Source: Acetatifactor aquisgranensis (GTDB lineage Bacteria; Bacillota; Clostridia; Lachnospirales; Lachnospiraceae). Taken from it: a stretch of DNA of 64,000 bases. The notes under the pieces are model-generated. The model was not told where the DNA came from. It saw nothing but the letters and a program-made list of their open reading frames with translations, and made no database searches. The translations under genes and the position numbers were made by a program. Positions 1 to 9,241 of this stretch are shown one piece after another. The first letter of the stretch is position 1. The number at the start of each line of letters is the position of its first letter. The stretch covers positions 31,007 through 95,006 of the forward strand of contig NZ_CALPDH010000024.1 in assembly GCF_943193215.1 (NCBI RefSeq). Direction: 5' to 3'.

Positions 1-633
1 ATAAATTTCTTTGAGCCCCTCCGGCTTCGCCCGGCCGCTGGTGGCATCTGCCATTTCTTTCCGCAAAGCCTCCAGCGCCTCGGCCGGGACGTTCAGGCGC
101 AGGGCCGCCTTTTCCCCATAGTCCGCGGAAAGCGGCTCTATCCCGGCATTCCCCAGCAGGTACAGAAGCTTTCCCACATCTCCGTAGTCCGCCTCCACCG
201 TCATCTCGTACCCATGGCGCATCCTGCCCGTGACGCAGTTTCGCAGCCCTTCCTTCACCGCCTGGGTATAAGCCCGGACCAGGCCCCCGGTGCCTAACAG
301 CACGCCGCCGAAATACCTGGTGACCACCACCGCCACATTGCGGATGCCCTCTCCCGTCAGCACCTCCAGCATGGGCCGTCCCGCCGTGCCGGAGGGCTCC
401 CCGTCGTCGCTGCAGCGGGTCAGTTCTCCCCTGGCCCCGATCACAAAAGCGTAACAATTATGCCTGGCATCCCAGTACTTCTTCTTCATCTCCTCCAGGA
501 AGCCCAGCGCCTCCTCCTCGCTCTCACATTTGCGCAGCGTGGCGATGAAGCGGGACTTCTTCTCCACATACTCCCCCTGGCCGCCCTCAAGGAGCACCCG
601 GCAGGAAGTCTCTTTTTCCTTATTTTTATCCAT
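1..633 (-). CDS. yigZ: YigZ/IMPACT (UPF0029) family protein, partial
   Basis: The first 211 codons of a YigZ/IMPACT-type protein are present; the gene runs off the left edge, so its C-terminus is not seen. The start is the ATG at 633, preceded by a weak GGATGGG ribosome binding site. Family marks are the CSDDGEPSGTAG segment near residue 75 and the TRYFGGVLLGTGGLVRAY block near residue 105. A second, ferredoxin-like domain starts at about residue 140. Bacterial members are soluble proteins of uncertain role; the eukaryotic IMPACT relatives regulate translation. It is divergent from the penicillin-binding protein gene to its right, with about 240 bp between the two starts. The family assignment is firm; the function is not. 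Confidence 0.9.
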   Translation of the reverse strand, partial: MDKNKEKETSCRVLLEGGQGEYVEKKSRFIATLRKCESEEEALGFLEEMKKKYWDARHNCYAFVIGARGELTRCSDDGEPSGTAGRPMLEVLTGEGIRNVAVVVTRYFGGVLLGTGGLVRAYTQAVKEGLRNCVTGRMRHGYEMTVEADYGDVGKLLYLLGNAGIEPLSADYGEKAALRLNVPAEALEALRKEMADATSGRAKPEGLKEIY

Positions 634-726
634 ATGTTTCCCATCCAATTCTTTTCTGATTCCTGCCTTTAGGATAGCATAATTTGTCCAAAATGTGAAA
701 CAATTATTAAGAAGAAAAAGAAAACC

Positions 727-755
727 TTTATTTACATAGTATTTTTTGGTATAAT
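727..755 (+). promoter_or_regulatory. candidate promoter for the penicillin-binding protein gene
   Basis: A perfect TATAAT at 750-755 lies 17 bp after a weak TTTATT at 727-732. It is the only good -10 in the AT-rich gap in front of the gene. The -35 match is poor, so the call is tentative. Confidence 0.35.
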
Positions 756-873
756 AGGATTTGATTATAGGTTTCCAAAGACTGTCCCTGTAATCGATAC
801 AAATACGCGTGTGACCCGGATTATCGGGATCAAAACCGATAATTACATGCGTCTCATCAGAAAGGCGAATCAA

Positions 874-3600
874 ATGAATTATGGAAAAAGAGGTGTCCGG
901 GCCAAACAGAGGGCACTTAACGCTAAGTCAAAGAAATGGAGCAGAAAGCTGGCGCTGACTTTGGTGAAGCTGAGCCTGGCGGCAGTCATCGGCGTGGTCA
1001 TCTGCTGTGTTTCCGCCGGTATAGGCGCTTTCAAAGGCATCCTGGCCTCCACCCCGCGGATTCATTTAAGCGATGTTGTCGCCACAGGCGAAGCCACCAT
1101 CGTGTACGACTGCGAAGGCAATGAAATCGACCAGTATGTCAGCATGAACTCCAACCGTATCCAGATCAACAACATGGACCTTATCCCGAAGCATCTGGGC
1201 GAGGCTTTCGTGGCGCTGGAGGATGAGCGTTTCTACCAGCATAACGGCATCGACATCCAGGGAATCGTCCGTGCCGGCTGGCATTTCGTAGAGTCCATGG
1301 GCAAGAAAAAGGAAGGCGCCAGCACGATTACCCAGCAGCTTCTGAAGAACACTATCTTCACCACCTGGACCGAAGAAGACGGCAATATGATTAAAATGGT
1401 CAAACGTAAGATCCAGGAGCAGAATCTGGCTCTGGCCATCTCCAAGGAATTCTCCAAGGAAGATGTGCTGCTGCGCTATATGAATGCTATCAATCTGGGC
1501 CAGAACACCCTGGGCGTGGAATCCGCCTCCCAGCGGTATTTCGGCAAATCCTGCAGCGATCTGACACTGTCGGAATGCGCCGTCATCGCCTCCATCACCC
1601 AGAATCCCACCGGTTTCAATCCCATTCATTTCCCCAAAGCGAATGCCGGCCGCCGGAAAGACTGTCTGGACAATATGCTGGAGCTGGGCTTTATCACGGA
1701 TGAGGAATATGAGGAAGCCATGGCGGATACAGATGCCGTATACGACCGCATCAAGCTGCATGACATCGATTTCCAGACCACTACCAATACTACTGCGGGC
1801 TCCTATTTCTCGGATGCCGTGTACGAACAGGTGCGGGACGATCTGGTCAATATCGCAGGATACAGCGAGTCTATGGCAGAGACCCTGCTGACTTCCGGCG
1901 GCCTGCGTATCGAGTCCACCATGGATCCTACTATCCAGGCCATAGCCGACGAGGAATTCTCCAATCCGGAAAATTATCCGGAAAACGTGTACTGGTATCT
2001 GAATTACGCCCTCACTGTGTACGGTGCAAACGAGGAACAGTACAACTTCAGCAAGGAAAATATGATGACCTGGTTCCAGGATAACCTGGACAAAGGCTTT
2101 AACCTTATATTCAGCTCCCAGGATGCGGCTTATGAAGCCATCGAAACCTACCGCACGGCTGTGCTGGCTGATTTGGGCATAGCCGACAGAGAGGACAATT
2201 ATGTCGAGACAATCTCCATGACCGCAGAGCCGCAGGCCGCGATGACCATCCAGGACCAGTCCACCGGTTATGTAGTAGCCATCGTAGGCGGGCGCGGCGC
2301 CAAGGAAGGACGGCGTACCCTGAACAGGGCCACCGATGCCAAACGCTCTCCAGGTTCCACATTTAAGGTGCTGGCTGCTTTCGCTCCCGCTCTCGACAGC
2401 GCGGGGCAGACACTGGCCACCACTTATATGGACGCGCCGTTCAACTTCAGTGACGGTACTCCTGTCAAGAACTGGTACAGCGGCTACCGCGGCATCAACT
2501 CCATCCGGGAAGCCATACGGGAATCCCTGAATATCATAGCCACCAAGACAGAGACTGTCATCACGCCCCAGCTTGGTTATGATTATCTCTTGAATTTCGG
2601 CTTCACGACTTTGACAGACGGCGTGTGGCTCAGGGACTCCAATGGCGAGGAACGGTTCTACACAGATATCAACCAGACATTGGCTTTAGGAGGGCTGACT
2701 TTCGGAGTGACCCCTTATGAACTGACTGCCGCTTATGCAGCCATCGCCAACATGGGGGCCTATGTGGAGCCAAAACTCTACACCAGGGTCACCAATACGG
2801 ACGGCGATATCCTTTTGGACAATACCAATCCCACCTCCAGGCAGGTCATCAAGGAGACCACTGCTTTCCTGCTGACAGATGCCATGGTGGACGTGGTAAA
2901 AGGAGGCGGCACCGGGGCCAGCTGTAACTTCAGCAATGCTATGGCCATCGCCGGAAAAACCGGTACATCCAATGACTATCATGATGTATGGTTCGCCGGT
3001 TTCACCCCTTATTACACTTGCAGCGTATGGACAGGCTATGACAATAATGTGGGCCTGCGCACCACAAATCCCGGAAAGGAATCCGACCTGGCGAAGATTC
3101 TCTGGACAGCTATCATGAGCCGCATCCACGAGAACCTGCCCGATGAGAAGTTCACCACACCCCAGGGCATCGTCCGCGCTGAAGTATGCATCGAATCAGG
3201 CCTGCTGCCCATCCCTGGTGTCTGCACGGCCACACGTGGTGAATATTTTGCCGCGGGAACCGTTCCTACGGATCCATGCAACATACATTATGTGGGAGAT
3301 ATCTGTCATTATGACCTGCTGCCCGCAAGCCCTGAGTGTCCGATGAAAATACCCGGTGCGCTGGATCTGCCGTTCCAGGAGGATCCGGCCCTGCTGCAGG
3401 GTTCCTCTGGTGTCACGCAGCCGCTTGGTCCTGATGGACAACCGCTGCCATACGGCTCTGATACCCCTCACTGCCAGCATGATGCCGCATTCTTTGCGAA
3501 TCCGGACTACGAGGCAATCCTGGCACAGCAGGAATGGGCCGCCAACGAACGCGATATACAGAATGCGCTGCAGGATGCCGGCTTAGAAGACACAGAATAA
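874..3600 (+). CDS. class A penicillin-binding protein (PBP1A family)
   Basis: A bifunctional peptidoglycan synthase that polymerises lipid II (GT51) and cross-links the stem peptides (transpeptidase) outside the membrane. From the ATG at 874 it has 908 residues: a short basic cytoplasmic tail, one membrane anchor at about residues 28-52, the GT51 domain with the EDERFY glutamate near residue 116 and the ASTITQQLLKN motif, then the transpeptidase domain with SPGSTFK near 492, SLN near 551 and KTGTS near 694. All catalytic motifs are intact. A GTG at 811 in the same frame would add 21 residues, but AAAGGCG seven bases before 874 and the MNYGKRG start make 874 more likely. It appears to be transcribed alone and ends at a clear terminator. 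Confidence 0.95.
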   Translation: MNYGKRGVRAKQRALNAKSKKWSRKLALTLVKLSLAAVIGVVICCVSAGIGAFKGILASTPRIHLSDVVATGEATIVYDCEGNEIDQYVSMNSNRIQINNMDLIPKHLGEAFVALEDERFYQHNGIDIQGIVRAGWHFVESMGKKKEGASTITQQLLKNTIFTTWTEEDGNMIKMVKRKIQEQNLALAISKEFSKEDVLLRYMNAINLGQNTLGVESASQRYFGKSCSDLTLSECAVIASITQNPTGFNPIHFPKANAGRRKDCLDNMLELGFITDEEYEEAMADTDAVYDRIKLHDIDFQTTTNTTAGSYFSDAVYEQVRDDLVNIAGYSESMAETLLTSGGLRIESTMDPTIQAIADEEFSNPENYPENVYWYLNYALTVYGANEEQYNFSKENMMTWFQDNLDKGFNLIFSSQDAAYEAIETYRTAVLADLGIADREDNYVETISMTAEPQAAMTIQDQSTGYVVAIVGGRGAKEGRRTLNRATDAKRSPGSTFKVLAAFAPALDSAGQTLATTYMDAPFNFSDGTPVKNWYSGYRGINSIREAIRESLNIIATKTETVITPQLGYDYLLNFGFTTLTDGVWLRDSNGEERFYTDINQTLALGGLTFGVTPYELTAAYAAIANMGAYVEPKLYTRVTNTDGDILLDNTNPTSRQVIKETTAFLLTDAMVDVVKGGGTGASCNFSNAMAIAGKTGTSNDYHDVWFAGFTPYYTCSVWTGYDNNVGLRTTNPGKESDLAKILWTAIMSRIHENLPDEKFTTPQGIVRAEVCIESGLLPIPGVCTATRGEYFAAGTVPTDPCNIHYVGDICHYDLLPASPECPMKIPGALDLPFQEDPALLQGSSGVTQPLGPDGQPLPYGSDTPHCQHDAAFFANPDYEAILAQQEWAANERDIQNALQDAGLEDTE

Positions 3601-3619
3601 CTTCCCTGAAATACCGCTC

Positions 3620-3655
3620 AAAGCCATGACGTTTCCACATGTGTCATGGCTTTTT
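3620..3655 (+). terminator. intrinsic terminator after the PBP gene
   Basis: A perfect 10-bp stem (AAGCCATGAC at 3621-3630 with its complement at 3643-3652) is followed by a short T run. It lies 20 bp after the stop codon. Confidence 0.85.
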
Positions 3656-3813
3656 GCCAGGCTGCATCTTTTCTTATATACTTGCATATAAATGTCGAAT
3701 TATGATATAATATTGGCACGGAAAACATCTTGTTCTTTTCTTAAATTTAAGGTACACAAAGGCGTATATAGTTATGAGATAATAAGTATCAGCATACACC
3801 AAGGAGGTCAATC

Positions 3814-4104
3814 ATGGAACAGCCATTATATACTTCAGTGAAAGTGAACAATGAAATAGAGTTATGCGAAGTCGCAGACTTGGAATGCAAGCAGCTTATC
3901 GAAAAGGCTCTCCTGAGCAAACGCATTTCCTATTATATCCGCTGGCCCAAGTCCTCTATCTTTCATCTCAGCAAAAGCAACTGTATCATATGCGTGAACG
4001 ACAGTTCAAGGGAGATTGCCGAAGATATGGTCCGTTCCATTTGTGAGGAAAAGGGCTATTCCGTAAAATTTCTGATGCGCAAATCCCAGAACCAATATCT
4101 GTAA
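3814..4104 (+). CDS. small hypothetical protein, 96 residues
   Basis: A 96-residue soluble protein that I do not recognise. The start is well supported by AAGGAGG eight bases upstream of the ATG. It has no signal peptide or membrane segment. Residues 30-90 look like one small alpha/beta domain, with three cysteines in the protein (CEVADLEC and CIICVND). It could be a small regulatory or binding protein of the DUF2007 type, but that is a guess from size and fold pattern only. It stands 39 bp upstream of the large membrane protein gene in the same direction and may share its transcript. Confidence 0.75.
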   Translation: MEQPLYTSVKVNNEIELCEVADLECKQLIEKALLSKRISYYIRWPKSSIFHLSKSNCIICVNDSSREIAEDMVRSICEEKGYSVKFLMRKSQNQYL

Positions 4105-4143
4105 AGAACGATTTTTTATAAAATAACCAAAGCGAGGACACAT

Positions 4144-6420
4144 ATGAATTCCATAAAACTTTCCAGACTACGCGCAAAGCACATCGTGATTGGCCTACAA
4201 ATCATTATTCTTCTAATCGCTGCCAGCAGCTGGCTTCTTAACCGCGGCAATGCTTACAGCAAAAACTTTACAGTTGACGACTATCTTCTCGCAGAAAACG
4301 CAATAATAGACGGCACGTTGATTTCCATGGATGATTCCTCAGGAAGTCAAGGAGTTTTTTTGTCCACGCCTTCGCTCAGTCTGAGTAAAGGCGTCTATCA
4401 GATACAGATTGATTATGCTGTGAATTGTCCTGGAAATTCCGTATCTGTCAGCTCCGGTCTGGGAAGTCTGGAAATGAAGTGCCCTTCTCTTGAGCTGGAT
4501 TCCACCTGTTATACCCAAACTATGGTTTTAGATATTTCCCGTAGTGTAGATGATGCTGTTATTCATGTCTCTTTTTCCGGGAATGGCTATATCCGTATAA
4601 GTAATATCGGGATTTATGAAACCAGTTCCCTTTACAAAAAGAATTTTTTCTATGCTTTCCTACTATGCGTGCTCATCAATCTGGGCTATTTTTTTCTACG
4701 CTCTGATATCAGGATCAGAAAAATCATTTTGGCTCTGGCCGGTATCTTTGGGATATCCTGTTATCCGCTCTATACCGATTTTCTCATGGCCGGCCATGAT
4801 ATTTTGTTTCATTTGATAAGAATCGACGCCATCAGCCAGGGCCTTTCCCTTGGCACTTTTCCTGTAAAGCTCCATCCTCTATGGGCCAATGGATATGGCT
4901 ATGCAGTGGGAATATTTTACGGCGATGCCTTCCTGTATTTCCCTGCTTTCCTCCGCATACTCGGTTTTTCCATTCAGGCTTCCTACAAATTTTTTGTAGC
5001 ATTCATAAATCTGGGAACTGTCCTGATTGGCTATTATTCTTTCCGCAAGATGTTCTCGGATGAGAAAATTGCCCTGTTAGGTTGTCTGGCCTATACGCTG
5101 GCCCCCTATCGTCTCATGGACGTGTACACAAGAGCAGCGGTAGGAGAATATTGTGCCATGATGGTCCTCCCACTGATATTATGTGGATTTTACTTGGTTT
5201 TTCAGGACAGCAGAAAGGAAAATTGGTGGAAGCATTCCATTCTCATCGCCTTTGGGCTCACCGGGTCGATTCAGTCTCATGTGCTAAGCACTCTCATCGT
5301 AGGGCTTTTCATCATATTGACCTGCCTGATACTTATAAAACGCGTTTTCAGGAAATATGTGTTCCGTTCTTTGGTCACTGCCGCTGCACTGGCCATTCTT
5401 CTCAACTTGAATTTTATTGTTCCGTTCCTCGATTTTTATACGGAGGATATCATGGTTAATTCTCCAGAATGGTCAGGCGCTCCGCGTGGCTCCTTTCAGA
5501 CAGGCGGACTATTTCCAATACAGCTGTTCGCGCTATTCCAAAAAGGTACCGGCAGCGCCTGGTCCACATCAGCCGGAATTGCCACAGAACCTACTTTCGG
5601 CGTCGGTATCCTGATGACGATTGGCCTGTTTGTATTTATCTATCTCCTCTGCATCCATAAGAAAGATTGCCAAAAAGACCGCAACTATATTCCAGCAATC
5701 CTGTGCGCACTGTTTGGCGTTCTCTCACTATATATGGCTACCTGCTATTTCCCATGGGATGCCCTTATATCTATAAATGAGGGCATCGAAAAAATCATTC
5801 TGACCCTGCAGTTCCCATGGAGAATGCTCATGCCCGCCACGATACTGCTGGTATTCGTTGTATGCTATTCCTTTCATATAGGCAAAAAGGTATGGGGGAA
5901 CTGCCAAAATTATCTTCTCGCCGGCATCTTTCTCCTGATATTAAGCTGTGGATGGTATTTTTACGATTTCTCGTTTTCCGGGGAGCCCTATCGTATTTAC
6001 AGCACATCAGAATTAGATACAATGCAGCTTTGCACATGTGATTACTTACCTTCCGGTACTGACCCTAATCTCATCCATGCGAACCTTGTCTATGCAAATG
6101 GAGTAGCCCCTCTGGAAGCCTATCAACAGCTGGGGACGGCAATTTCCTGCAACGTCAAGGCTCAATCAGAGGATGCGTATGTAGATTTTCCTTTATTATA
6201 TTACAAATACTACCGCTGCACTGATGCGGACACCTCCCAGGCTCTCCCTGTATGCGCAGGCACCAACAATATGGTTCGTGTCCAATTTCCAAAGGGATAT
6301 TCCGGCTCTATTTCTATCCGTTTTGTCGAGCCATGGTTCTGGAGATTGGCAGAGATAATATCTGCCCTTACATTAATTGGCATAATTTGGGGGCTGCCAA
6401 AACTAAAAAAAGTCCATTAA
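4144..6420 (+). CDS. multi-spanning membrane protein, PTPS-related / GT-C-like
   Basis: A 758-residue integral membrane protein with one N-terminal anchor (residues 11-30), an extracytoplasmic beta-rich segment to about residue 160, and then a dozen or so hydrophobic segments. After residue 215 comes a motif with HDILFHLIRIDAI, KLHPLWANGYGYAVGIFYGD and LAYTLAPYRLMDVYTRAAVGE, characteristic of the 6-pyruvoyl-tetrahydropterin synthase-related membrane family and of YfhO-like GT-C proteins. These are thought to move sugars from lipid carriers to wall polymers or lipids, though the substrate here is unknown. The acidic HD pair near residue 218 fits the GT-C catalytic loop. The C-terminus has a final membrane span and a short basic tail. 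Its A+T content is higher than that of the neighbouring genes. Confidence 0.8.
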   Translation: MNSIKLSRLRAKHIVIGLQIIILLIAASSWLLNRGNAYSKNFTVDDYLLAENAIIDGTLISMDDSSGSQGVFLSTPSLSLSKGVYQIQIDYAVNCPGNSVSVSSGLGSLEMKCPSLELDSTCYTQTMVLDISRSVDDAVIHVSFSGNGYIRISNIGIYETSSLYKKNFFYAFLLCVLINLGYFFLRSDIRIRKIILALAGIFGISCYPLYTDFLMAGHDILFHLIRIDAISQGLSLGTFPVKLHPLWANGYGYAVGIFYGDAFLYFPAFLRILGFSIQASYKFFVAFINLGTVLIGYYSFRKMFSDEKIALLGCLAYTLAPYRLMDVYTRAAVGEYCAMMVLPLILCGFYLVFQDSRKENWWKHSILIAFGLTGSIQSHVLSTLIVGLFIILTCLILIKRVFRKYVFRSLVTAAALAILLNLNFIVPFLDFYTEDIMVNSPEWSGAPRGSFQTGGLFPIQLFALFQKGTGSAWSTSAGIATEPTFGVGILMTIGLFVFIYLLCIHKKDCQKDRNYIPAILCALFGVLSLYMATCYFPWDALISINEGIEKIILTLQFPWRMLMPATILLVFVVCYSFHIGKKVWGNCQNYLLAGIFLLILSCGWYFYDFSFSGEPYRIYSTSELDTMQLCTCDYLPSGTDPNLIHANLVYANGVAPLEAYQQLGTAISCNVKAQSEDAYVDFPLLYYKYYRCTDADTSQALPVCAGTNNMVRVQFPKGYSGSISIRFVEPWFWRLAEIISALTLIGIIWGLPKLKKVH

Positions 6421-6449
6421 GAATTGTGCAAAAAATTTAGAATTTTTTG

Positions 6450-6478
6450 TTGACAAGGCTGCCGATCTTTGCTATAAT
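6450..6478 (+). promoter_or_regulatory. sigma-A promoter of the tRNA-Thr gene
   Basis: Consensus TTGACA (6450-6455) and TATAAT (6473-6478) are separated by exactly 17 bp. The tRNA starts 32 bp downstream of the -10 box. Confidence 0.9.
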
Positions 6479-6510
6479 ATCATTTGTGAGCGCGGGAATG
6501 TTGCTCATGT

Positions 6511-6583
6511 GCTGCTGTGGCTCAGTCGGTAGAGCGTCGCATTGGTAGTGCGGAGGTCACGGGTCCGATTCCCGTCAGCAGCT
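6511..6583 (+). tRNA. tRNA-Thr, anticodon GGU
   Basis: The sequence folds as a complete cloverleaf: a 7-bp acceptor stem GCTGCTG/CAGCAGC, a D arm GCTC/GAGC, an anticodon stem TCGCA/TGCGG with loop TTGGTAG (anticodon GGT), and a T arm ACGGG/CCCGT with a TCCGATT loop. The discriminator base is T and no CCA is encoded. It has its own consensus promoter and a strong terminator, so it is a single-gene unit. Confidence 0.95.
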
Positions 6584-6590
6584 TAAATAA

Positions 6591-6633
6591 AAATAGCGGA
6601 AATCCTGATAAAATCAGGATTTCCGCTATTTTG
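6591..6633. terminator. bidirectional intrinsic terminator
   Basis: A perfect 19-bp stem (6591-6609 with 6613-6631) has a 3-base AAA loop, with T runs on the exit side in both directions. It separates the tRNA transcript from the convergent MATE gene. Confidence 0.9.
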
Positions 6634-6673
6634 TATGCCAAAGGTTATGGGCCGCCGGAGGAATTCATTTATC

Positions 6674-8017
6674 CTACCGCGTTTTCAGCTTCCGATACAG
6701 CGTAAAATACATGGTGATAAAACATGCAAGTCCCCCGATGCAATTGGAAATGGGTTCCGCCCAGAACACACCGTCCACGCCCAACCCCGTTTGGGGCAGC
6801 ATTATCGTCAGCGGCGCCACGATCACGGCCTTGCGCAGCAGGGAAAAAAAGACCGCATGTCTGGAATATCCCAGAGCGGTAAAGGCCGACTGCCCGGTAA
6901 ACTGGAATGCCATAAAGAAAAATCCCAGGAAATACAGCTTCAGCGCGCTGATTCCTGCCTCCAGCATGGCGGCGTCCTCCGTAAAAATCGAAAGCAGAAA
7001 ATGAGGACATTGTATCACAGCTCCCCAGGCCAGTAAGGTATACAGAATCCCCATACAGGCCGTAAAGCGGATTCCCTGACAGACGCGGTCATACCGTTTC
7101 GCTCCGTAATTGTACCCCAGCACCGGCTGGGATCCGCTGGTTAGGCCGCTTACCGGCAGCGACAGGATTTCCCTGACGGAATTGAGGACCGTCATGATGC
7201 CCACATACAAATCCCCTCCGTATATCTTCAGCGTCGCATTGCACACCACCTGCACCAGGCAGTTTGTCCCCTGCATGATGAAACCCGACATGCCAAGGGA
7301 GACGATTTCCCGGGTCAGTTTCCAGTCTGCCCGCAAATGCTGTTTCTTTATGCGGAGCCCCGCCTTTCTCCCGGTCAGGAAATTCAGGACCCAGATGCTA
7401 GATACAATCTGGCTCAAAATAGTGGCCAAAGCCGCTCCCCTTACCCCCATATCCATTACAAATATGAAGACAGGGTCCAGGATTAGGTTCAGCACCGCTC
7501 CGATCAGCGTGGTCATCATGCCCATCTTAGGGAAACCCTGGGCATTGATAAAGCCATTCAGCCCCGTGGAAAGCATGACGAAAGGAGTTCCAAACAGATA
7601 AATCCGCAGATACGCATCCGCATACACATAGGAAGCGTCGCTTGCCCCGAACAGATAGAGCACCGGCCTGCGGAACAGATAGCAGAAAAGAAACATCAGC
7701 GCGGAACAGCCAAGGAGCAGCGAACATGTGTTTCCCAATATCAGTTCCGCCCTCTCCTCCTCACCGGCTCCTCTGGCTATGGAAAACAGCGGCGTCCCTC
7801 CGGTACCGAACAGATAAGTGAACGCGGCAATCAGCGTAGTCAGCGGAAACGCCAGCCCGATGCCTGTCAGCGCCATACTGTCCGCTCCCGGCAGATGTCC
7901 GATATAGATGCGGTCCACCACATTGTACAAAAGCAGCACCAGCTGCGCCAGCATCAGAGGGATAGCCTGGGATATAATGTTACGCCATATCTTTCCTTTT
8001 GAAAAATCGTTCGTCAT
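6674..8017 (-). CDS. MATE family efflux transporter
   Basis: A 447-residue inner-membrane exporter of the multidrug and toxin extrusion family, predicted to have 12 membrane segments in two related halves. The N-terminal QAIPLMLAQLVLLLYNVVDRIYIGHLPG and the later SGFIMQGTNCLVQVVCN segments are typical of the DinF/NorM-like branch found in clostridia. It would export cationic compounds using a proton or sodium gradient; the substrate cannot be read from sequence. The ATG at 8017 is preferred over one 18 bases upstream because GAGGGAGG sits 6 bases before it. It lies convergent to the tRNA and tandem to the dehydrogenase operon, 51 bp away. Confidence 0.92.
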   Translation of the reverse strand: MTNDFSKGKIWRNIISQAIPLMLAQLVLLLYNVVDRIYIGHLPGADSMALTGIGLAFPLTTLIAAFTYLFGTGGTPLFSIARGAGEEERAELILGNTCSLLLGCSALMFLFCYLFRRPVLYLFGASDASYVYADAYLRIYLFGTPFVMLSTGLNGFINAQGFPKMGMMTTLIGAVLNLILDPVFIFVMDMGVRGAALATILSQIVSSIWVLNFLTGRKAGLRIKKQHLRADWKLTREIVSLGMSGFIMQGTNCLVQVVCNATLKIYGGDLYVGIMTVLNSVREILSLPVSGLTSGSQPVLGYNYGAKRYDRVCQGIRFTACMGILYTLLAWGAVIQCPHFLLSIFTEDAAMLEAGISALKLYFLGFFFMAFQFTGQSAFTALGYSRHAVFFSLLRKAVIVAPLTIMLPQTGLGVDGVFWAEPISNCIGGLACFITMYFTLYRKLKTR

Positions 8018-8067
8018 GAATGCCTCCCTCTCCATCCGCTCTTCTGCCGGAATATTTTACCTGTATC

Positions 8068-9228
8068 TTAATAAGTCTTGCTGTTGTCCACGATTACCTG
8101 GGACTCCTTTTTCACGATGGCAGAAGTCCTGATTTTCTCCTGGAGCAGCTCATAGAACCGATCATCCGGGAAGTTCTTCACATCCACAGTCTCTCCTGTC
8201 CATGCGCTCAGATGGATGGCATTGGAAATCGTAAGCCCTAATACCCCCTCTTCTCCCGGCGCCAGAAGCTGCCCGCCATGCAGCACGGCGAAAGCGAAAT
8301 TGTTCAGAATCCCCACATGCTGAGGTCCGCCGGAGAAATCCGCCGGAATATTGCACTCCCAGCACTCCGGCTTTCCAAAAGGCTCCGCGTTGACTTTATT
8401 GTGCTCCCGCTCCGATATCACATTGCGGTGGAAGACAATCCTGTTATCCTCTACCACCACCTTGCCCATGTCGCAGGCAATCTCCAGGCGGTTGGTGCCC
8501 GGCGCTTCCCCGGTAGAGGTAATGTATTCTCCTGTGGTGCCGTTTTCGTACTCAAAATATGCCATCACATCGTCTTCCACTTCGATGTCATAATACTTTC
8601 CGAAGCTGGCCTTGGCAAATATCCTGTCCGGCATCCCGAACATCCACTGCCAGAGATCCAGCTGATGGGGATTCTGATTAATCAGCGCGCCGCCGCCCTC
8701 TGTCTTCCAGGTGGAACGCCATGTGCTGCTGTCATGATAAGCCTGGGGGCGGTACCAGTCCGTGATGATCCAGGTAATCCTCTTGATATGGCCCAGCTCG
8801 CCCTTCTGAATCATCTCCCGCAGCTTCTGGTATACCGGATTGGTCCGCTGGTTGTACATGATGCCGAACTTCCTGTCAGACTGCGCCGCGGCGGCGTTCA
8901 TCTCCTTTACCTGTCCGGTGTAGACTCCGGCGGGCTTTTCCGTGATGACATGCAAGCCCTGGGCAAACGCCTCTATGGCAAGGGGCGGATGATAGTAATG
9001 GGGCGTAGCGATGAGAACGGCGTCGCACAGGCCGCTGCGGTACATCTCCCCGGCATCGCCAAATACCGGGATTCCGGGATACTGCTGCCTGGCCGCCTCG
9101 CATCTGGCCGGAGCGATATCGCAAATCGCGCCCATTACCATGTCGGGCACCTTACCCTCCGTCACGTTTTTCACATGTCCCGTTCCCATGTTTCCAAAGC
9201 CGATTACACCTAATCTTACTTTCTCCAT
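8068..9228 (-). CDS. Gfo/Idh/MocA family oxidoreductase
   Basis: A 386-residue NAD(P)-dependent dehydrogenase, of the kind that acts on sugars, inositols or sugar acids in the cytoplasm. The N-terminal Rossmann fold shows GVIGFGNMG (residues 7-15). The EKPAG catalytic lysine motif is near residue 96, followed by the alpha/beta substrate domain with the conserved NQNPHQLDLWQW segment near 185. AGGAGG lies in front of the ATG. It follows the epimerase-like gene by 13 bp, so the two are surely co-transcribed. Their pairing with a rhamnosidase-like gene and a solute-binding gene suggests breakdown of a plant or host glycan sugar; the exact substrate is unknown. Confidence 0.93.
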   Translation of the reverse strand: MEKVRLGVIGFGNMGTGHVKNVTEGKVPDMVMGAICDIAPARCEAARQQYPGIPVFGDAGEMYRSGLCDAVLIATPHYYHPPLAIEAFAQGLHVITEKPAGVYTGQVKEMNAAAAQSDRKFGIMYNQRTNPVYQKLREMIQKGELGHIKRITWIITDWYRPQAYHDSSTWRSTWKTEGGGALINQNPHQLDLWQWMFGMPDRIFAKASFGKYYDIEVEDDVMAYFEYENGTTGEYITSTGEAPGTNRLEIACDMGKVVVEDNRIVFHRNVISEREHNKVNAEPFGKPECWECNIPADFSGGPQHVGILNNFAFAVLHGGQLLAPGEEGVLGLTISNAIHLSAWTGETVDVKNFPDDRFYELLQEKIRTSAIVKKESQVIVDNSKTY

Positions 9229-9241
9229 AAAGCAAATCCTC

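Noticed and set aside
811..873. GTG start giving the PBP a 21-residue extension
   Set aside because: The extension has no family resemblance, while the ATG at 874 has AAAGGCG upstream and the MNYGKRG start.
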